Assembly: GCA_947306175.1 (NCBI GenBank)
Contig: CAMZFV010000026.1
Coordinates: 1 to 45,785, forward strand
DNA: 45,785 bases
Source: an uncultured Prevotellaceae bacterium
GTDB taxonomy: Bacteria > Bacteroidota > Bacteroidia > Bacteroidales > Muribaculaceae
Direction: 5' to 3'
The notes beneath the pieces were generated by a model. It saw nothing but the letters and a program-made list of their open reading frames with translations, was not told the DNA's origin and searched no databases. The first letter of the stretch is position 1. Each line of letters starts with the position of its first letter. Position numbers and translations under genes: made by a program. Of the stretch, positions 42,116 through 45,785 are shown piece by piece.

Positions 42116-43801
42116 TCAGAAGGGAGGCGTGCCGGGAGGAAGTGGCTCGATGGTGGGTATCTCAGTATCAGGAACCTCGCCGCGCATTTGGCGCAGGTCC
42201 TTGATGTAGGCCAACTCTTTGATGGCGTAGTCGGCGTTGTCCTCCTCGTTGAGCATCTGGGTGAAGATCTTCTCGGCCTTATCAAGCTGGTTGAAGTTGA
42301 TGTAGGCGTAGCCACGGCGACGGCGCAGGAAGTTGATGAAGTCGCGGATGTTGTCGGGCAGCTCATCTTCTTCGCCGAAGTTGCGTTTCACCTCGTCCAT
42401 CACCGCCTCGGTGTAGCTGAACAGACGCACGTCCTTGCTGTTGGCCATCGTGTTGACCATCTCCATGGTGTGACGGATGTTGCCGTCATTGCTCGTGAGG
42501 TCAAGGTAGTAAAACGCCTGCTGGTACAGCTTCAACTCGTTGTAGCAGAAGCCCAGTTTGTAGGTGATTTCCAGGAACGTGCGCCGCTGATCGGCGGTCA
42601 TGTTATAGAAGTCCTCGCGGAAACTGTTGTACACGTTCTCCAAGTGCAGGATGGCCTCATAGAAACGCTCGCTGTTGAAGCACTGCAGACCCCAATACAG
42701 ATTATAGGCGATGTCGGCACTTGCCACCTGGCAGAGCATCTGTTGGTCTTCGGTCATGCTGTCCTGCTCGCCGTTCTTAGCCTTGAGCTGGGCATCGGTC
42801 CACATGTAGTGGAACTCTTGCTCCTGCTGGTGGCTGTCGGCGCGGTCGAGGGCAATCAGCAGGCTCATGCTGTGAGGATAACGCTCCTCGTTGTTGAGCG
42901 AGTTGAAGCGGCTGGCGTTGTTCACGGGAAAAGTGATGGTCACGCGGGTGTAGAGGGAGTGCTCGTCCTCGCCCTCGGCGGTGACCAGGATAGTGGCCGT
43001 CTGGCTTTTCCTGTCCTTGCCGCGCATGTAGTGCAGGTCAAGCAAAGCATACTCGCGGGCCATGTGTGCCTCATTTCCTTTGCCTTCGATGAGCGCACGG
43101 CGCAAGTCAAATGACTTGATAGCCTCAGGATCCTCCCAGTGGTTTTGCTTGTCGGGAGAGGTCATGTTCATGCATTCAAACTTGGCATCGGGCATGGGTG
43201 AAATGATCTCGATCAACTTGCCCAACGTGAGGTGTGACGAGCCAGAGATGTAGTCCCGTAGGTCTTTATTGAATGAATCCTTCTCGTGGGTCAATTCCAA
43301 ACGGCGCAGCAGGAACAACTCGTGTTGGTGCTTGTGAAGCTCGCTCTCCAGGTCAATGCTCTCGTAGTCCTTGCTGATGGACAGGGCCTCGTCATAGTCA
43401 TGTGTCCAGCTGCGCTGGAAGTGGAAGGAGGCTTTCAGCTCATTCAGCATGGTCTCGGCATCAAAGTGGTTGTTGAAGAAAGACAGGTGAACGCTCACCT
43501 CGCTTTGCCCTTGGTCGAGCGTGTAGGTGAACTTGAACAGGATGTTATTGTTGTTGTGTTCGTTGCACTTGGACCTTACCAGCGGTAGCTGGGAGATGGG
43601 GACACTAGCTATGGTGGGGAAGGTCACGTCGATGCAGTCGTCCTGCTTGCGGACGCATGCAACGAAGTGGCCTGCTTGGAACTCAAAGTTGAAGTAGGTG
43701 GCACCGTCATTCTCTTGTTTAACGGTGTAAGTGCAGTTATAATCTTTGAGAAACTTCTCAAAGTCAGCCTTTATCGAGTCTTTTTTCTTCCTGATGCGCA
43801 T
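42116..43801 (-). CDS. Hypothetical protein with C-terminal TPR-like helices
   Basis: A 561-aa cytoplasmic protein; no signal peptide or membrane segment is visible. Residues 1-130 look like an alpha/beta domain of the YbjN or type III chaperone-like sort (KADFEKFLKDYNCTYTV, then FEFQAGHFVACVRKQDDCIDVTFP), which is a weak inference. Residues about 370-540 contain helical pairs like tetratricopeptide repeats (YNLYWGLQCFNSERFYEAILHLENVY, YKLGFCYNELKLYQQAFYYLD, INFNQLDKAEKIFTQML). The C-terminus is Pro-rich (IEPLPPGTPPF). The gene is monocistronic and ends at the shared terminator. Function unknown; a protein-interaction scaffold is likely. Confidence 0.75.
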   Translation of the reverse strand: MRIRKKKDSIKADFEKFLKDYNCTYTVKQENDGATYFNFEFQAGHFVACVRKQDDCIDVTFPTIASVPISQLPLVRSKCNEHNNNNILFKFTYTLDQGQSEVSVHLSFFNNHFDAETMLNELKASFHFQRSWTHDYDEALSISKDYESIDLESELHKHQHELFLLRRLELTHEKDSFNKDLRDYISGSSHLTLGKLIEIISPMPDAKFECMNMTSPDKQNHWEDPEAIKSFDLRRALIEGKGNEAHMAREYALLDLHYMRGKDRKSQTATILVTAEGEDEHSLYTRVTITFPVNNASRFNSLNNEERYPHSMSLLIALDRADSHQQEQEFHYMWTDAQLKAKNGEQDSMTEDQQMLCQVASADIAYNLYWGLQCFNSERFYEAILHLENVYNSFREDFYNMTADQRRTFLEITYKLGFCYNELKLYQQAFYYLDLTSNDGNIRHTMEMVNTMANSKDVRLFSYTEAVMDEVKRNFGEEDELPDNIRDFINFLRRRRGYAYINFNQLDKAEKIFTQMLNEEDNADYAIKELAYIKDLRQMRGEVPDTEIPTIEPLPPGTPPF

Positions 43802-43845
43802 ATTGATGGATGTGTTTATACGGGTAAAATGTACATGAATACTGC

Positions 43846-43913
43846 AATTATCGTGCCAATCACTTGCATCGAAAGCTGCAGTGCAGCCGAGAATATTTAA
43901 TTATCGTGCCAAT
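43846..43913. repeat. 15-bp direct repeat at the 3' end of the solute-binding-like gene
   Basis: AATTATCGTGCCAAT occurs at 43846-43860 and again at 43899-43913. The second copy encodes the last codons and stop of the minus-strand gene; the first lies 38 bp beyond the gene end. Confidence 0.7.
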
Positions 43914-44743
43914 GTGGGGAATATGCCACCAAAGTAGCGGCGCTGGAGACCCAGATAGGCTGCCGTGTCCTGTTTCATCAGATTGTGCCAGCGGTCGAGG
44001 CTGTCACATAGCCCCTGGCGCTCCTTGGCGACGATCCACGACTGGAACTGCGACAAGCTGATGGCCACCGAACGGTCCAAGTTGGGCAGCCGTGAGCCCA
44101 TGGCGCGGGCGATAGAGCGGTTGACCACGGCATAGCGGATTTCGCCGCCTGCCACCATCATCATCAGCTGCTCGGGGCCGTATTGCTCATCCACATGGAC
44201 ATAGATGGTGTCGCCGATCTCGCGGCTCAGGCTGGCGATGCGGGCAATCATGGGGGAGCCTTTCACTACCCAGACGGTGTCGCCTGCCAGGTCCAGCTGG
44301 GAATGGATGGCCTGGCGGCTACGGCGTTGAACGAGCACCTGCTGGTCGATGTAAATGGGCTCGGTGAAGGCATAACGCACGGTGTCGCCAGCTGTCATGG
44401 GGAATTGGGCCACCACCACGTCATAGCGTCCGCTTTCCAGTCCGCTTAGGGCCTTTTCCAGAGTCACGATGGGGTGGAACTTCATGGGCACGCCTATGCT
44501 GTCCGACATCCTGCGCAGCAGGTCGTAGTTGTAGCCGCCCAACGTGTCGTCATAGGTGTAGTAGGTCACGGGCGAGTACTCGATGGCGATGTCGAGGGTG
44601 TCGCCACCGCTAGGCTGCTCGTCGGTGTCAGGAACTGGTTTGTCGCACATGCTCAGGGCGACCATGAAGGCTACGACTGCGGCCAGCAGTACCAGATAAA
44701 GCGTGATTTGTCCCCGTTTGGCGGTATGTTCTTTTTTCAGCAT
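43901..44743 (-). CDS. Membrane-anchored solute-binding-domain protein (SBP family 3-like)
   Basis: The start at 44743 is preferred because it gives MLKKEHTAKRGQITLYLVLLA with one membrane segment and avoids a 59-bp overlap with the preceding gene; 280 aa. After the anchor, the rest resembles a periplasmic binding domain of amino-acid-type receptors or the N-terminal domain of MltF. Supporting parts are LDIAIEYSPVTYYTYDDTLGGYNYDLLRRMSDSIG, the segment LSGLESGRYDVVVAQFPMT and FTEPIYIDQQVLV. No permease or ATPase gene is nearby, and no lytic transglycosylase domain is present. It may be a sensor or regulator rather than part of a transporter. It starts 13 bp after the DUF5672 stop, so the two are probably co-transcribed. 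Confidence 0.8.
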   Translation of the reverse strand: MLKKEHTAKRGQITLYLVLLAAVVAFMVALSMCDKPVPDTDEQPSGGDTLDIAIEYSPVTYYTYDDTLGGYNYDLLRRMSDSIGVPMKFHPIVTLEKALSGLESGRYDVVVAQFPMTAGDTVRYAFTEPIYIDQQVLVQRRSRQAIHSQLDLAGDTVWVVKGSPMIARIASLSREIGDTIYVHVDEQYGPEQLMMMVAGGEIRYAVVNRSIARAMGSRLPNLDRSVAISLSQFQSWIVAKERQGLCDSLDRWHNLMKQDTAAYLGLQRRYFGGIFPTLAR

Positions 44744-44756
44744 GGTTTCGTCAGAA

Positions 44757-45596
44757 TTACAGTCCGTTGATGTGTTGTTTCCAGAAGGCGCGGTTCCGTC
44801 GGCGGGCGAAGGCATGGGTGGCCATGGGCAGCTGGCCTCCGGTCAAGCGCATCGCCATAGAGGGGTGGGACTCTACCGAGAAAAAGACAGCTTCCTGGTA
44901 GGGTGCCACTTTCAGGGTGCCAGGGCATAGCTCGTTGACGCGCACCGACCACACCACGTCCTCAAAGTTCTCGCTTGTGCTGGTGTCGCTGGCGATGCGT
45001 GACAGGGTATCGACCAGTTTGACGGCAGCGTCATGCAGGTGGCGAGTGTGCCGCAGGGAGCATCCGCCGTTGCCCACACGGTATTTCAGGTTGATGGGGT
45101 GACAGCTGGATTTACGCTTGCCCATCAGGCGGCGCATGGCGTAAATGGCGCGGCGCGGCAGGTTCCACCCGCTCACGTCGCCCTCGGCAGGCAACCACGG
45201 GGCACCGATGTAGTCATAGTCCCGCAGGCACCACTGCTCCAATTCGTCCCTGAAGACAAATACGTCGGTCTGGTGGATGAAGATGTAGCGGGAGTCCAGG
45301 AAACGGTTGTACAGGTCGGGCGAAAGCATCAGGCGGTTATATCCCTCACGCCCGGCAAAGAAACTGTCGTCAAATTCCTCCACCCTGAAGTGCGGCTCAC
45401 AATCAATCATACCAGCCAGCGGCGAGATATCCAGACTCCGAGGCTTGATCACAGCGATGTCGTGCTGCCCCAGCACCTGGAAGCACTGCCGCAGCGCCAA
45501 CAAATCCGCGTCACTCAACTTCAACGTATAAATCGGAATAACGACCGTCACCAGCCGCTTCTCACCACCGTCGATATGTCTAACCTCGTTCTCCAT
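44757..45596 (-). CDS. DUF5672 protein, putative glycosyltransferase
   Basis: A 279-aa cytoplasmic protein. The pattern TVVIPIYTLKLSDADLLALRQC at the N-terminus, YIFIHQTDVFVFRDEL with a DxD-like Thr-Asp-Val, YDYIGAPW and VGNGGCSLR match DUF5672 proteins. These resemble GT-A glycosyltransferases and often occur in LPS or glycan loci. Sugar specificity is unknown. A minus-strand promoter (TTTG, 20 bp, TAATTTTG; 45609-45640) lies so close that the leader is only a few bases. Confidence 0.82.
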   Translation of the reverse strand: MENEVRHIDGGEKRLVTVVIPIYTLKLSDADLLALRQCFQVLGQHDIAVIKPRSLDISPLAGMIDCEPHFRVEEFDDSFFAGREGYNRLMLSPDLYNRFLDSRYIFIHQTDVFVFRDELEQWCLRDYDYIGAPWLPAEGDVSGWNLPRRAIYAMRRLMGKRKSSCHPINLKYRVGNGGCSLRHTRHLHDAAVKLVDTLSRIASDTSTSENFEDVVWSVRVNELCPGTLKVAPYQEAVFFSVESHPSMAMRLTGGQLPMATHAFARRRNRAFWKQHINGL

Positions 45597-45608
45597 CTAA
45601 TTCACGAG

Positions 45609-45640
45609 CAAAATTACCACAAAAACCCGATTCAGGCAAA
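45609..45640 (-). promoter_or_regulatory. Promoter for the DUF5672 gene
   Basis: Read on the minus strand: TTTG (complement of 45637-45640), 20-bp spacer, TAATTTTG (complement of 45609-45616). The predicted start of transcription is about 5-7 nt before the ATG at 45596. Confidence 0.65.
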
Positions 45641-45716
45641 AAAAGAATCGCCCTAAAGGGCGAGAAATCTAATATAAATATATACCATAAAGATTTGGCG
45701 GACGAAACCGCCAAAT
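45641..45716. terminator. Two hairpins in the right-edge intergenic region
   Basis: The first hairpin, TCGCCC (45648-45653) and GGGCGA (45658-45663), is followed on the minus strand by TTCTTTTTTT and looks like a minus-strand terminator for a gene beyond the edge. The second, ATTTGGCGG (45693-45701) and CCGCCAAAT (45708-45716), is a perfect 9-bp stem. No gene is supported in 45597-45785. Confidence 0.65.
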
Positions 45717-45785
45717 TCGTTGAATACCCCTCCTGTTTTCCGCGGTCTTTGATTTTTGAAAAAATGTGGACTGATAATCAGCGAC

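Noticed and set aside
45764..45785. Possible gene start at the right edge
   Set aside because: Only about seven codons are inside the window and no promoter fits; cannot be supported.

Overview
The window looks like a chromosomal piece of a gut or oral Bacteroidales species, close to Prevotella or Muribaculaceae. The evidence is: promoters of the Bacteroidetes type (TTTG, about 19 bp, TAnnTTTG); weak or absent Shine-Dalgarno sites; type IX secretion (T9SS) sorting tails; secreted C10 (streptopain-like) cysteine proteases with dockerin ends; and a typical Bacteroidales housekeeping gene set. No tRNA, rRNA, CRISPR array or integrase was seen.

Layout. Positions 1-11062 are mostly housekeeping: a truncated GH20 hexosaminidase, a low-molecular-weight tyrosine phosphatase, a DUF5715/M15-like lipoprotein, a HAD phosphatase, aroB, miaA, an AI-2E-family permease, exonuclease III, a long RluA-type pseudouridine synthase and a small TonB C-terminal-domain protein. 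Positions 11291-32573 are a 21-kb secreted-protein island. It holds three C10 proteases in a row, then two paralogous two-gene operons encoding a beta-rich secreted protein plus a choice-of-anchor J/T9SS protein, then a fourth C10 protease. Positions 32773-36387 are a compact surface-polysaccharide operon (flippase, GT2, FrhB-like iron-sulfur protein), followed by a tiny protein that is almost only a signal peptide plus a T9SS tail. Positions 36927-42039 are housekeeping again (cardiolipin synthase, ispE, grpE, dnaJ, a second RluA). Positions 42116-45596 lie on the minus strand: a TPR-like protein, a solute-binding-like protein and a DUF5672 putative glycosyltransferase.

The most unusual content is of two kinds. 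First, the two operons (about 17591-24659 and 24904-29985) share a promoter, start region, gene order, T9SS tail and terminator. The first also carries an orphan 35-codon signal-peptide ORF where the second has its complete first gene, which suggests duplication followed by replacement of the gene body. Second, most intergenic gaps carry strictly 7-bp-periodic tracts (NNNTTAG or its complement CTAANNN). These often adjoin a GGCATCCGC-like boundary motif and then one of two modules: a GAGACGCAA palindrome or an AGACAAC-rich hairpin module. The tracts supply the stop codons of two genes, and the hairpin module appears to have cut off the C-terminus of one C10 protease. This looks like a modular family of intergenic mobile or recombinogenic repeats.

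Working model (inference): the proteases, T9SS cargo and polysaccharide genes shape the cell surface and extracellular protein breakdown, and the repeats have helped reshuffle the island.
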